Assembly (NCBI RefSeq): GCF_047495875.1
Contig: NC_092463.1
Span: forward strand, 8,931,622 to 8,995,621
Reading direction: 5' to 3'
From: Pithys albifrons albifrons
Lineage: Eukaryota; Chordata; Aves; Passeriformes; Thamnophilidae
Length of the DNA: 64,000 bases
Both the position numbers and the translations under genes were made by a program. The notes beneath the pieces are model-generated. The model ran no database searches. It was not told the origin of the DNA and saw only the letters and a list, made by a program, of their open reading frames with translations. Below, piece after piece: positions 1 to 10,268 of this stretch; within the stretch, counting starts at the first letter, position 1, and every line of letters begins with the position of its first letter.

Positions 1-2280
1 TTTGGCTGGTCCAGCAGCAGAGAGGCCAAGGGCAGCGTGGCCGCCGAGGTGGACGTCAGCCTGAAGGAGCCCCAAGTGACAGTGCCCTCGGGAGCCGCCG
101 AGGTGGACGTGACCCTGCCTGGGGCCGAGATCCAAGCGCCCGGCGTGGAGGTGAAGGTGGAGGCGGGTGCTGCAGGGGAGGGCGAGAAAGGTGGATTCAA
201 GATGCCTGACGTCAAGATGCCGGACGTCAAGATGCCCAGCATCAAGCTGCCCAAAGTGAAAGCTCCCCAGGCGCAGGTCAGCCTGCCGAAGGCCGAGGTG
301 TTGCTGCCTAAAGGCCAGGAGGGCGAAGTCGCCCTGCAGGGCCCCGAGGCCGAAGGCGGCCTGGAGGTGGCGGCCGGCAAAGTTGAGGGCGACGGCATGA
401 AAATACACATGCCCAAAGTCAAGGTGCCCAGCGTGGTCTTCTCCAAGCCCACCCCCAAGTCTCCCAAACTGGACGCAGACGTCAGCCTCCCGCAGGCAGA
501 GCTCAAGGCCGGCACCGGCGATGTCAGCATCACGGCCCCTGACATTAAGCTGCCCTCCGTTGAAGGCTCAGTGGAGCTGCAGGCACCCGACATAGACCTG
601 AAAGCGCCCTCTGGCCAAGTCTCGCTCGACGGGGCCAAGCTGAAAGCCACGGGCCTGAAGGGGAAGCTCAAGATGCCCAAGTTTGACAAGCCCAAATTCG
701 CAGTGTCCTCGCCCAAGGTGGAAGGGCCTGAGGTCAGTCTGCCCAGCGCAGAGGTGGAGATCCCCTCCGCCACCGTGACGGCCGCAGTAGAGGGCCCCGC
801 CCTGGACCTCAAAGCCGACGTCTCTGGCACCAAAACCGAAGGGGCCGGCTGGAAGCTGGAGAGGCCCTCCGTGAAAATGCCCCAAGCTGACATCAAAGCT
901 CCCAAGGTGGACATCAGCCTGCCTTCCGTCGACGTCAGCCTTCCAAAGGCCAACGTCGACCTGCAGACGCCCGAGGCGGCCCTCAGCCTGGAAGGGGAAG
1001 TGAAAGCGCCAGAAAAGGAGGCCGCCAAGACCAAGGATGGCAAGTTCAAGATGCCCAAGTTCGGCATGCCTTCCTTTGGCTGGTCCAGCAGCAGAGAGGC
1101 CAAGGGCAGCGTGGCCGCCGAGGTGGACGTCAGCCTGAAGGAGCCCCAAGTGACAGTGCCCTCGGGAGCCACCGAGGTGGACGTGACCCTGCCTGGGGCC
1201 GAGATCCAAGCGCCCGGCGTGGAGGTGAAGGTGGAGGCGGGTGCTGCAGGGGAGGGCGAGAAAGGTGGATTCAAGATGCCCGACGTCAAGATGCCGGACG
1301 TCAAGATGCCCAGCATCAAGCTGCCCAAAGTGAAAGCTCCCCAGGCGCAGGTCAGCCTGCCAAAGGCCGAGGTGTCGCTGCCTAAAGGCCAGGAGGGCGA
1401 AGTCGCCCTGCAGGGCCCCGAGGCCGAAGGCAGCCTGGAGGTGGCGGCCGGCAAAGTTGAGGGCGGCGGCATGATAATACACATGCCCAAAGTCAAGGTG
1501 CCCAGCGTGGTCTTCTCCAAGCCCACCCCCAAGTCTCCCAAACTGGACGCAGACGTCAGCCTCCCGCAGGCAGAGCTCAAGGCCGGCACCGGCGATGTCA
1601 GCATCACGGCCCCTGACATTAAGCTGCCCTCCGTCGAAGGCTCAGTGGAGCTGCAGGCACCCGACATAGACCTGAAAGCGCCCTCTGGCCAAGTCTCGCT
1701 CGACGGGGCCGAGCTGAAGGCCACGGGCCTGAAGGGGAAGCTCAAGATGCCCAAGTTTGACAAGCCCAAATTCGCAGTGTCCTCGCCCAAGGCGGAAGGG
1801 CCTGAGGTCAGTCTGCCCAGCGCAGAGGTGGAGATCCCCTCCGCCACCGTGACGGCCGCAGTAGAGGGCCCCGCCCTGGACCTCAAAGCCGACGTCTCTG
1901 GCACCAAAACCGAAGGGGCCGGCTGGAAGCTGGAGAAGCCCTCCGTGAAAATGCCCCAAGCTGACATCAAAGCTCCCAAGGTGGACATCAGCCTGCCTTC
2001 CGTCGACGTCAGCCTTCCAAAGGCCAGCGTCGACCTGCAGACGCCCGAGGCGGCCCTCAGCCTGGAAGGGGAAGTGAAAGCGCCAGAAAAGGAGGCCGCC
2101 AAGACCAAGGATGGCAAGTTCAAGATGCCCAAGTTCGGCATGCCTTCCTTTGGCTGGTCCAGCAGCAGAGAGGCCAAGGGCAGCGTGGCCGCCGAGGTGG
2201 ACGTCAGTCTGAAGGAGCCCCAAGTGTCAGTGCCCTCGGGAGCCGCCGAGGTGGACGTGACCATGCCTGGGGCCGAGATC
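1..2280 (+). repeat. AHNAK2: GC-rich coding tandem repeat, 1,074-bp unit (2 full + 132-bp partial)
   Basis: The string tttggctggtccagcagcag starts at 1, 1075 and 2149, an exact period of 1,074 bp (358 codons). Comparing copies 1 and 2 base by base, I count 13 differences: 9 change an amino acid and 4 are silent. The third copy matches for 132 bp (3 differences) and stops at 2280. Because base 1 is already inside a unit, more copies probably lie to the left. Each unit holds smaller sub-repeats, such as the doubled K-M-P-D-V at about 201-230 and two related K-M-P-K-F blocks per unit. Confidence 0.95.
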
Positions 2281-5200
2281 GAAGTTCTTGCTTCTGGAAA
2301 TGCAATAGATTCCCACTCCGATAAAGCAGACGTGATGTTGAATTCTCGAAGTTCTCACTTTAGAATGCCTAAAGTTTCTCTTTCTAAAAGTTTGAAACCT
2401 TATGCAGAAAGTAAGTCTGGAGTTGATGTTTCAGTGTCAGAATCAGTTTGTTATTCTGAAATAGAGGAAGCTTCTCCTATTCTTTCTGGTATTGTCGAAT
2501 CTAAACCTTTGCCTGAATTCAAGGGGGATATTGTGCCTAAAAGTACTAAGTTCAGAATTCCTAGCTTGGGTTTCTCTAAAGTTGATGTGAGTTCATCTGA
2601 AATTGCCCAGGATTCCTCATTTCAAAAAGGGGTAATTACACTTTCGAAATCCCAAACTAATCTAACCAAATCTGAATCAAAATTACCACCTCTTGCTGAT
2701 GAAAATCTTTCAGATTTTGAAATTTTAAGTGAACATGGTACTGTGGAGCAAGAAGGTCTTAAACTAGAAAGTATAAGAACAGCTTCTGAAATATCTCTGG
2801 GTGACAGTGAGGTTACAGTTAAAATTCATAAATTCCGAAAACCAAAATTTGGAATTCGATCTAAGGCAAAAGCATCAGAAAGTGATGTTGATTCCAAAGT
2901 GGAATCGGAAATTTCCAAGGGAAAGATAACATGTGATATAACTGATCCTGATACTGACAAACCAATTCAGATCTCTGATGTAATGTGTCAGAAGCCTTCA
3001 CTTGAAGTTGTTCTGGATGCACCAATGCTGGATCCCAATCTTTCACCAGTAGGAGTTACCATGCCAAAATTAGAAGCAGAAATCCATGGTCCAGACTTGA
3101 AGTGCAAGGCAGAACAAGATGTAATTTCAAAAGAGAAGGATATTGAGGAGAAAGAAAACAAAGTTAAGTCATCAAAATTCAAACTGCCTTCATTTCGTTG
3201 GTCACCAAAGAAAGAAGCTATTGCTCGTTCTCATGTTGAGGAACATCTGGAAGAACCCACTTTGTCTACTTTAGCTAGAGACACTGAATCTGAATTAACT
3301 TTTCCTACTCCTGAGAATCAATATGTTCATGTAGAATTTGATACATCTATGGAAAAAGATGGTGAAAAGGTCAGAAACAAGAAGTCCCAATTTACCATGC
3401 CAAAGATCTCATTCCCTAAAATTAAGGGTCAGAAAGTCCAAGTCTCTCTTCCTGTAGCGGAAAATGATGTTTGTAATCCCGAACAAGAAAAAGAAAGTGT
3501 TTCAGTACAGAAATCTGAGAAAGAGAGTAGTGGAGAAGAGGCAGGAATAGGCATAAAAATGCCAAAAATTACGGTCCCAACTTTGGAATTTTCCAAACCA
3601 GAAGTCAAAGCTCCTGAAATAGAGATGGATATTAGCAGGCCTGTAGGTGAGGTCATACTTCCTACCTGTGAAGATGATCTAAAATTGAAATCAGCTGCTG
3701 CTAATGCCAGCCTCTCCACTTCAGATAATAAGATGACAGCTGAAGGTTCACTTGAGATGAAAAGTCCTGACACAAGTGTTGAAATAACTTCAAGTGAAAT
3801 TGGTGTGGGTGATGTGGAAATAAAAGCTGAAGGTCCTGAAGGGAAAACAAAAATGTCTAAATTCCAAATGCCAAAGTTAGGAATTGCACTTTCTAAAGGG
3901 AAAGGGTCAGAAAAGGAGATAGGCCAAGCCAAATCACAAGTGAAGGTTCCCCAACTAAAAGCAACAGTAGAAATATCTGACATTGCTGTCGAAGCAGCAA
4001 ACTTGGAGGTGGAATGTGGTACAGAACTAGAGTCCTACAGCCCTGAAGGCAAAATGACCAAAACTGACAGTAAGTCATCAGAGGTTGATGTTCACTTCCC
4101 ATCAGCTGACATTTCTATTCCAAAAATAGACAGTGATATTCAGGATTCAGTTGCAGTGCTAAAAATCAAAGGAGAAATAAAGCAAGATGGAGATGGAGAA
4201 GAGAAAGAAGGACATTTCAAAATGCCAAAATTCAAACTTCCATCCTTCAGTTGGTCACCAAAGAAGGAAGCAAGTGTTAAACAAGATTCTGGAGAAAATT
4301 TGGAAGACCCAAAACTTGCTGTAATGTCAAGCAGAATAGACACAGAAGTGAGAGGAACTGTAACTGATGATGAAGGCAGTGGGACAGTCCTTGATCTGGA
4401 ATTATCTACTGGAAAAGTTGAACAGAAAAGTCCGATTAAAAAACCTCAGTTTGCCATGCCCAAAATTTCTCTCTCCAAGATCAAGGTTCCAAAATCTCAG
4501 TCTCATTCACCAAAAGTTGAAGCTGATGCTACTCTTCCTAAAATAGAAAGAGACGGTCATGATTCCATTCAGATACCTGATACAGAAAAAAGTCATTCCA
4601 AAAGGACTGAAGAAGGGGCACAAGTAAGCATGACAATGGCTGATGTTAAATTCCACACTCTCGAGTTTTCCAAAATAGAAACCGAAGCCTCTCAAAATGA
4701 AATGGGAGTTAGCTCAGTGAAGATTGATGCTGCTCTGACTCCCTCAGAGGGGAGTTTTCAACAGGTTGACCTAAAATCGAGTTCTACTGATGAATATAAC
4801 ATTCAAAAAACAGGTATTAAGTTCCCCAAAGGAGAAGCTTCAGTTGAACTGAAGAGCCCTGATGTAGAAACAGAAAGACTATCAGTTGTGGATGGAAGAA
4901 AAATGAAATTTGAAGGTCCTGAAGGGAAGATTAAAATGCCCAAATTCCAGAAACCAAAGTTTGGAATCTCCCTAACAAAAGGGAAAAGACCAGAGGCAGA
5001 GAGCAGGTCTCCAAAAAGAGAAGCTGAAAAACTCCAGCTAAAAATGACAAATGAAATTGCTGATATTACTGTGGGAGTTCCAGAATCAGAACTTATATCT
5101 GATATGTCAGATACTGGAGTAGTTGTTTGTAAGATAAAAACACCCCAAGAACTAACTACTGATACTGAAGATCCAAAAGTAGACATAAGCAGCCAGTCAG

Positions 5201-7794
5201 TGTCTAAAACAAGGACAGAGGGAGCAATTGAGAGTCTTGAGGAAAAAGAAATCAAATTAAAAGAAGAACATGAAATAAAAGCTGAAGAAGTTCAGACTGA
5301 AGAACATCAGGGATGGTTTAAAATGCCAAAATTCAGAATACCTGCATTTGGCAGGACATCCTTAAAGGAAAAAAAATGTGATGCTGATACTGAAAAAAGT
5401 ATGGAGAAAGCTCAGGCAAGTATTCCCTCTGCAAAAGTAAAAACTGAAACAAGTATTCCTGAAAATACCTTCTCACTACCACATGCAGTCACTGAAATTA
5501 CTATTAAAAAAGAAGGGATTAAAAAATTAGAAGATTCTGTGAAGAGTTCTGATGTTAGCTTGTCGAAGATGGAAGGAGATACTTCATTATCCACAGAAAG
5601 AACAGACAGTAGAGTGAATATTCCAAAAACTGAAACTTACGCAGATATAGTTAAGCACGGTGCTGAAAGACAAAAACCACATAGTTTAGAATTCACAGTG
5701 TCTGCAGCAGAATTGTCTAAATCATACCTTAGAGCTTCAGAAACTGACAAAGACAAAAGTTCAACAAATAGGTTTCCTACAGGTACTCTGACTTTGCAAG
5801 AGCATCAAGTTAAATCACATGATATAGAAGTCCCAAAGGCAGAAAGTTCCACTAAGTCAGAGACTTCAGTAGTAAGATGCAAAGGATCATCAGCTGAAAT
5901 TACTCTGGAGGCAACACAGGAGAAAATAGCTTTTAATCTTCCAAAGGAAGAGCTAGATATTCAAAATAAAGCAGCAGCAATTAAAAAAGGAAAGATAGAG
6001 GGTGAGGTGAAAATTATAGGAAAAGACAGTGAAGAAAGTGAGTTAAAAAGAACTACTTGTGAATGGTCTACAACAAAAGGATCAGAAGATGGTACTTATG
6101 TTACTGCTAAGCTGGAAGATCTAAAGGTAGAAGCTCCAGGAGTGAAGATGGATGTTAAAATTACTAGAGTAGATCCTGAAATGAAATTTCAAGTGAAAAG
6201 TGTAGAAAAGGATGTGTCTGCAGGAGTGGAAGTGCAAGTAGAAGATAGAGCAGAAATAAGTAAAATTAAAGCATACAAGTTTAAGATTCCAAAGTTTGGA
6301 ATGTTGCATTCAGAAGTCAAGGGTTTTGAAGATGATATCAGTGTGGCAAAGTCAGAAGCTGATTCAGTATCTAAAAGTGAAATAGGCACAGCAGAAATAC
6401 AGTTACAAAACCCAGAAGGATCTATTGGACTGAAAAGTGCAGCTCTAGATTGTAAGGAAGCATCTGCCAGAATAATAGGGGAAACAGTGGCCCGATCACA
6501 AGGTGGCCCAGAAGTAGTTGTAAGGATTCCCAAACTAAAAATACCAAGATTCACTTTTAAAACTCTCCCAATTGAAGCTGATGTTTTAGTGTCAAAAGTG
6601 GTAACAGATCCAAAGGGATCTAGTACTGACATTGAAGTAGTGCAACTGGAAGCAAGCTCTGCTATCCCTGAGGAAACACCAGGGGCTCTAGAGGGGAGTA
6701 TTCAAAAGGCAAAAAGTAAAATTCTGACAGTGACTGAACCTGACATTAAAACAGCACAAATGACAACTACCATAGAGTCCTCCCTTTCAAATGCAGGGCA
6801 AGACATTCACTGGTCTTATGTAGAGGGCCAAGAAGTGACTGAGAAAGTAGAACTTGAACATGTTGCTATTGAAAGATGTGAGATTTACACTACTGAAATA
6901 TTGAAAGAATCAGAGATTCTGTCATCAGAAGTCAAAACTGCTACTTTGGGATTTTCATTGCTCAAGGCAAAGTTGCCTGAATCACACAGTGACTTAGAAG
7001 TGCCAGTCCTGCAGCCCTCTCCAACGGAAGGTGTATCATTGGGAAAACCTACATGTGCTGGGGAAAGCTTCAGAGTAGAAGCACAGACAACTGGCAGTGC
7101 TGAGCTTAAACTATCTGACAAACCACATCATGAATCTGAAGAGTCTAGTGGAGAAGTAAGTTTGCCAAAGTTAAAAACATATGCTGCTGAAGTAAAGTCT
7201 TCCAGGAAACTTGAAGATAAATCCCCAGAGAGAATAAGCTCAGGTCCTCTCTCTAAAGATGAGGATGTAGCTGAAGCAGTGGAAGGTAAAGAAAAAGACA
7301 AAACCAATGAAAAAGAGAAGACTGATATCAAAAGATCTCCTGGAAGATTTAAGCTTTGGCTTCCAAGTATTGGCTTTTCATCTACTGGTGATGAAACAAG
7401 CACAGATGCAAAAACAGAAGTAAAAGAAACAGTTCCAGAAGATGTGAAACCTGCTGACACATCAGATGATTCCTCTAAGCAAACTGAAAAAACTGGATGG
7501 TTTAAATTTCCCAAGCTTGGTTTTACATCTCCATCCAAAAAGGCTAAGTCTGTTGACAAAGAAGAGATGGGTCATAAAGAGGGAAGAATCTCAGATGAAG
7601 ATAGCCCATCAGATAAACCTGATGTATTTTTTGATGCACAAGAAAGCTTATCACCTAAAGAAACAACAGGGGATGAAAAAGTTGAAATTGATGGGGCCTC
7701 ATCTATCGTGACATCTTCAGCAAGAACTGAACTAATCTTGTTGGAGAAAGAAAAAGATAGTAAATCTAATATTGATGGAGATACTGCCAAATGA
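1..7794 (+). CDS. AHNAK2: AHNAK2-like giant repeat protein, C-terminal part (5' end outside window)
   Basis: Frame 1 is open from the first base to the TGA at 7792-7794, 2,597 codons without an intron, as expected for the giant last exon of AHNAK genes. The protein is built from beta-type repeats rich in K-M-P-K-F, V-S-L-P and D-I-K-A-P motifs. The unit ending D-G-K-F-K-M-P-K-F-G-M-P-S-F-G-W matches the D-S-K-F-K-M-P-K-F-K-M-P-S-F-G type of AHNAK2 better than the shorter AHNAK1 unit. PLD4 and CEP170B next door are the human AHNAK2 neighbours. Residues 1-760 come from GC-rich, almost identical units; the rest is AT-rich and degenerate, with a Ser/Glu/Lys-rich tail ending D-T-A-K. In mammals AHNAK proteins are large scaffolds at plasma membrane and costamere; the PDZ-like N-terminus expected for the family is not in view. 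The true start is upstream. AHNAK1 is less likely because of synteny. Confidence 0.88.
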   Translation, partial: FGWSSSREAKGSVAAEVDVSLKEPQVTVPSGAAEVDVTLPGAEIQAPGVEVKVEAGAAGEGEKGGFKMPDVKMPDVKMPSIKLPKVKAPQAQVSLPKAEVLLPKGQEGEVALQGPEAEGGLEVAAGKVEGDGMKIHMPKVKVPSVVFSKPTPKSPKLDADVSLPQAELKAGTGDVSITAPDIKLPSVEGSVELQAPDIDLKAPSGQVSLDGAKLKATGLKGKLKMPKFDKPKFAVSSPKVEGPEVSLPSAEVEIPSATVTAAVEGPALDLKADVSGTKTEGAGWKLERPSVKMPQADIKAPKVDISLPSVDVSLPKANVDLQTPEAALSLEGEVKAPEKEAAKTKDGKFKMPKFGMPSFGWSSSREAKGSVAAEVDVSLKEPQVTVPSGATEVDVTLPGAEIQAPGVEVKVEAGAAGEGEKGGFKMPDVKMPDVKMPSIKLPKVKAPQAQVSLPKAEVSLPKGQEGEVALQGPEAEGSLEVAAGKVEGGGMIIHMPKVKVPSVVFSKPTPKSPKLDADVSLPQAELKAGTGDVSITAPDIKLPSVEGSVELQAPDIDLKAPSGQVSLDGAELKATGLKGKLKMPKFDKPKFAVSSPKAEGPEVSLPSAEVEIPSATVTAAVEGPALDLKADVSGTKTEGAGWKLEKPSVKMPQADIKAPKVDISLPSVDVSLPKASVDLQTPEAALSLEGEVKAPEKEAAKTKDGKFKMPKFGMPSFGWSSSREAKGSVAAEVDVSLKEPQVSVPSGAAEVDVTMPGAEIEVLASGNAIDSHSDKADVMLNSRSSHFRMPKVSLSKSLKPYAESKSGVDVSVSESVCYSEIEEASPILSGIVESKPLPEFKGDIVPKSTKFRIPSLGFSKVDVSSSEIAQDSSFQKGVITLSKSQTNLTKSESKLPPLADENLSDFEILSEHGTVEQEGLKLESIRTASEISLGDSEVTVKIHKFRKPKFGIRSKAKASESDVDSKVESEISKGKITCDITDPDTDKPIQISDVMCQKPSLEVVLDAPMLDPNLSPVGVTMPKLEAEIHGPDLKCKAEQDVISKEKDIEEKENKVKSSKFKLPSFRWSPKKEAIARSHVEEHLEEPTLSTLARDTESELTFPTPENQYVHVEFDTSMEKDGEKVRNKKSQFTMPKISFPKIKGQKVQVSLPVAENDVCNPEQEKESVSVQKSEKESSGEEAGIGIKMPKITVPTLEFSKPEVKAPEIEMDISRPVGEVILPTCEDDLKLKSAAANASLSTSDNKMTAEGSLEMKSPDTSVEITSSEIGVGDVEIKAEGPEGKTKMSKFQMPKLGIALSKGKGSEKEIGQAKSQVKVPQLKATVEISDIAVEAANLEVECGTELESYSPEGKMTKTDSKSSEVDVHFPSADISIPKIDSDIQDSVAVLKIKGEIKQDGDGEEKEGHFKMPKFKLPSFSWSPKKEASVKQDSGENLEDPKLAVMSSRIDTEVRGTVTDDEGSGTVLDLELSTGKVEQKSPIKKPQFAMPKISLSKIKVPKSQSHSPKVEADATLPKIERDGHDSIQIPDTEKSHSKRTEEGAQVSMTMADVKFHTLEFSKIETEASQNEMGVSSVKIDAALTPSEGSFQQVDLKSSSTDEYNIQKTGIKFPKGEASVELKSPDVETERLSVVDGRKMKFEGPEGKIKMPKFQKPKFGISLTKGKRPEAESRSPKREAEKLQLKMTNEIADITVGVPESELISDMSDTGVVVCKIKTPQELTTDTEDPKVDISSQSVSKTRTEGAIESLEEKEIKLKEEHEIKAEEVQTEEHQGWFKMPKFRIPAFGRTSLKEKKCDADTEKSMEKAQASIPSAKVKTETSIPENTFSLPHAVTEITIKKEGIKKLEDSVKSSDVSLSKMEGDTSLSTERTDSRVNIPKTETYADIVKHGAERQKPHSLEFTVSAAELSKSYLRASETDKDKSSTNRFPTGTLTLQEHQVKSHDIEVPKAESSTKSETSVVRCKGSSAEITLEATQEKIAFNLPKEELDIQNKAAAIKKGKIEGEVKIIGKDSEESELKRTTCEWSTTKGSEDGTYVTAKLEDLKVEAPGVKMDVKITRVDPEMKFQVKSVEKDVSAGVEVQVEDRAEISKIKAYKFKIPKFGMLHSEVKGFEDDISVAKSEADSVSKSEIGTAEIQLQNPEGSIGLKSAALDCKEASARIIGETVARSQGGPEVVVRIPKLKIPRFTFKTLPIEADVLVSKVVTDPKGSSTDIEVVQLEASSAIPEETPGALEGSIQKAKSKILTVTEPDIKTAQMTTTIESSLSNAGQDIHWSYVEGQEVTEKVELEHVAIERCEIYTTEILKESEILSSEVKTATLGFSLLKAKLPESHSDLEVPVLQPSPTEGVSLGKPTCAGESFRVEAQTTGSAELKLSDKPHHESEESSGEVSLPKLKTYAAEVKSSRKLEDKSPERISSGPLSKDEDVAEAVEGKEKDKTNEKEKTDIKRSPGRFKLWLPSIGFSSTGDETSTDAKTEVKETVPEDVKPADTSDDSSKQTEKTGWFKFPKLGFTSPSKKAKSVDKEEMGHKEGRISDEDSPSDKPDVFFDAQESLSPKETTGDEKVEIDGASSIVTSSARTELILLEKEKDSKSNIDGDTAK
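2281..6310 (+). repeat. AHNAK2: Degenerate AT-rich copies of the same AHNAK2 module, period about 1.05 kb
   Basis: The block corresponding to P-S-F-G-W recurs as P-S-F-R-W (codon for F at 3193), P-S-F-S-W (4246) and P-A-F-G-R (5347). The spacings from the last GC-rich copy at 2149 are 1,044, 1,053 and 1,101 bp. The second block (K-P-K-F-A-V in the GC-rich units) recurs as K-P-K-F-G-I near 2841, P-K-L-G-I near 3871, K-P-K-F-G-I near 4951 and P-K-F-G-M near 6290. These are old copies of the 1.07-kb module that escaped homogenisation. The tail after about 6310 keeps only short F-K-L/F-K-F blocks (near 7347 and 7501). Confidence 0.75.
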
Positions 7795-7995
7795 AGGTTG
7801 TATTTTCTCAGTTTTCAATGACAACAAGATCTACATGTACAGAAAGGAATGTTCTCTTAATTTTTAGTAACTGAATATTAAAACCCAAGGCTGGTATTCA
7901 TGAAAACAGTTGAGCAGAATTTACCACATGTAAATTTTCAAGTACATGGATGTACTATATTGTGCACTAATAAAAATAGATTTCTATAAGTCTGC
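7795..7995 (+). other. AHNAK2: AHNAK2 3' UTR, shortest form
   Basis: AT-rich sequence follows the stop codon. A canonical AATAAA lies at 7969-7974, 175 bp after the stop. Further AATAAA hexamers at 8542-8547 and 8760-8765 could serve longer transcripts. The actual cleavage site cannot be chosen from sequence alone. Confidence 0.6.
7969..7974 (+). promoter_or_regulatory. AHNAK2: Polyadenylation signal AATAAA, AHNAK2
   Basis: First canonical hexamer downstream of the AHNAK2 stop codon, in AT-rich context. A GT-containing stretch (ctgctctgtag) follows about 15-25 bp later. Confidence 0.55.
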
Positions 7996-9003
7996 TCTGT
8001 AGACAGCAATTATGACAAGTACAGAGGAGGCCATAGTTTGAGCAAAATCTGAAAAAATATACCTGAATCATGAAAGTAAACCATTGAAAGGCTCAATGAT
8101 AGCAAAAGGCTTTTGAAAAGGGCTTCTTAAAACACATCATCTAATTATGTGTAGATTACAGACTATTTCCAGAATGGATTATAAACTAGTACTATAAGAA
8201 CTATATTTACCTGCTTAGATTGTGGACCTTTCTGACCTACTTTTGCTTTCTCATTAAAATGTTTTTCTTTATTTCAGCTGAAGTAGTATGTATATTCCAC
8301 AAGCATTTATTTAAAATATAAAAATTAAATACTAGTGTAGAGAGACTAATGCTTTACCTCTTCCTCTCTTCTCATTTTTTTTTATTATTGTGGTGGGTCA
8401 TATTTAGCCTTAAAAGATTTTAAAAATACTGAAACAAAACACAAGAGAACAATTTCAAGACCAAACCCATGTAATTAATTAACATTTTTAAGATACTAGA
8501 ATAAACCATGCTTACAAAGAGTAATTATTCAAATGTGGATAAATAAAATTTAATGTATATATTTATGGGATAGTTAAATGCTTAAAATGATCTGCCACAC
8601 TGGTGGAATTGCTTCAAAGATTTTCTGGGAAAGGAGATGTATATAATTATTTGCTTCTTTGTTTATATCAATGCTTCTCTCAAATGCACAATGGAAACCA
8701 GAGTGTGTATGTGACAGCCTTCACATGTACCAGTAAAACAGTCTATATTCTTAAGTCACAATAAACTCACCATATGAATAATAACTTGAGTAGTGTGAGT
8801 TACTGACATTTCTGATTCTGAAAATCCCAGCCCAAATTTGCATCAGGTTTCATTATAGTAGTTTTTTAATCCTGTCTTTTCCTTCTCCATGTTCTGCTTA
8901 GTACAGGGAAAGCAGACACAGCAAAACATTTAGAGACTGGGTTGTAAATGAAGTGTATTTGGTTTTCTAACCGTCTGTAGGTTGAGGTGTTCTTCATTTC
9001 TAT

Positions 9004-9612
9004 ATGGAATGCTAAAGTGTTGGAGGAACCTCAAAGATCATCTAGTTCCAGTCCCATTGGCAGGGAACCTCCCACTAGACCTTATCCAACCTGGCCTTGA
9101 ACACTGCCAGGGTTGGGGCATCCACAACCTCTTCGGGCAACTTGTTACAGTATCTCATCACTCTCACAGTAAAGAATTTTTTCCTAATATCTAATCTAAA
9201 TGTCCCCCATTTCAGTTTGTACCCATTACACCTTTCTCTATCACTACAGTTCATGACAGAGTCCCTCTCTGGCTTCTCTCTGGGCTCCCTTCAGGGTTGC
9301 TTTGAGGTCTCCATGCAACCTTCTCTTCTCCAGACCGAACAACCCCAACGTTCTCAGTCTATCTTTATAGGGTAGGTTCTCCAGTCCTTTAGCAACTTTG
9401 TGGCCCTCCTCAGGACTTGCTCCAATATTTCCACACCCTCCTTATGCTGGGGGCACAAAAACTCTACGTGAACTCCAGGTGGGGTCTCACAAGAGTGGAG
9501 TAAAGGGGAAGAATCACCTTCCTTGACCTGCAGGCCTCACTCCTTTTGATGCAGCCCAAGGTTCATTCGGCTTTCTGGGCTTTGAGCACACACAGCCAGC
9601 TTTGAACCATTT
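9004..9612 (-). mobile_element. CR1 LINE fragment, about 600 bp, minus orientation
   Basis: On the plus strand the text runs ggaacctcaaagatcatcta, then phrases such as cctggccttgaacactgcca and ggtggggtctcacaagagtg, which are the reverse complement of the CR1 3' region. The 3' UTR end is at the left, so the element points left. Boundaries are approximate; no target duplication was found, as is usual for 5'-truncated CR1. Confidence 0.9.
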
Positions 9613-10268
9613 CCACAAGATCTATCATTGGATACCAGGGAGAAGGGATCAGCACCTTCCTCTCTTCTTCCCCTTCTTGGAAAGCTGCAGAGAGCAGAGG
9701 TCTGTCAATGATGACCCTGGAGCTATCTTCTAGGGACTGGTGAGATAATTCTGACTGTCACGAAATTAAGAGTGCCTTGGTACAGCATAAATGGTAGATG
9801 AAATATTTTCAGTATCTGGGCAAAACCAACACAGGTATCTGGAACAACTGGGAAAGGAAAATCCTGGGTAATGGCAGGAAAAAATGAAACCAGGTAATAC
9901 TGAAGCTTTTGGCACATGCTGCTGTCTAACATGTGAAGCCAAATGACTCCTGTCAGTGCTCATAACCTGTGGAGCCATAACCTGTGCTGTCATCTCCATT
10001 GCTGTCAGCAGTGCTGTAGCCACAAGGCACTGCACAAAACCAAGGGCTCTCAGAAAGGAGCCTGCTGGGAGAGCAGTGCAGCTGCTCCAGGTGAAAGCCA
10101 CTAAGGTAAACCAGGGCCGGTTCATTCACATTGTACTCCCTCATAACACAGGTACATGAGATGAACTGATCAGAGAAGAGCATCCTTGCTCAAGATCCAA
10201 ACCAGCAACTCTTTGTAGATGTAACTAAACCAATACTGGCAAAAATCTGAACAGCCTGCAATGAAACT

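Noticed and set aside
568..2223. Long minus-strand open frames (304 and 193 residues) opposite AHNAK2
   Set aside because: They are repeated in step with the 1,074-bp units, lie opposite a clearly coding frame, and arise because GC-rich codons have few stops in reverse. No similarity to a known protein.
9097..9375. 92-residue plus-strand frame
   Set aside because: It is the non-coding side of a CR1 fragment.
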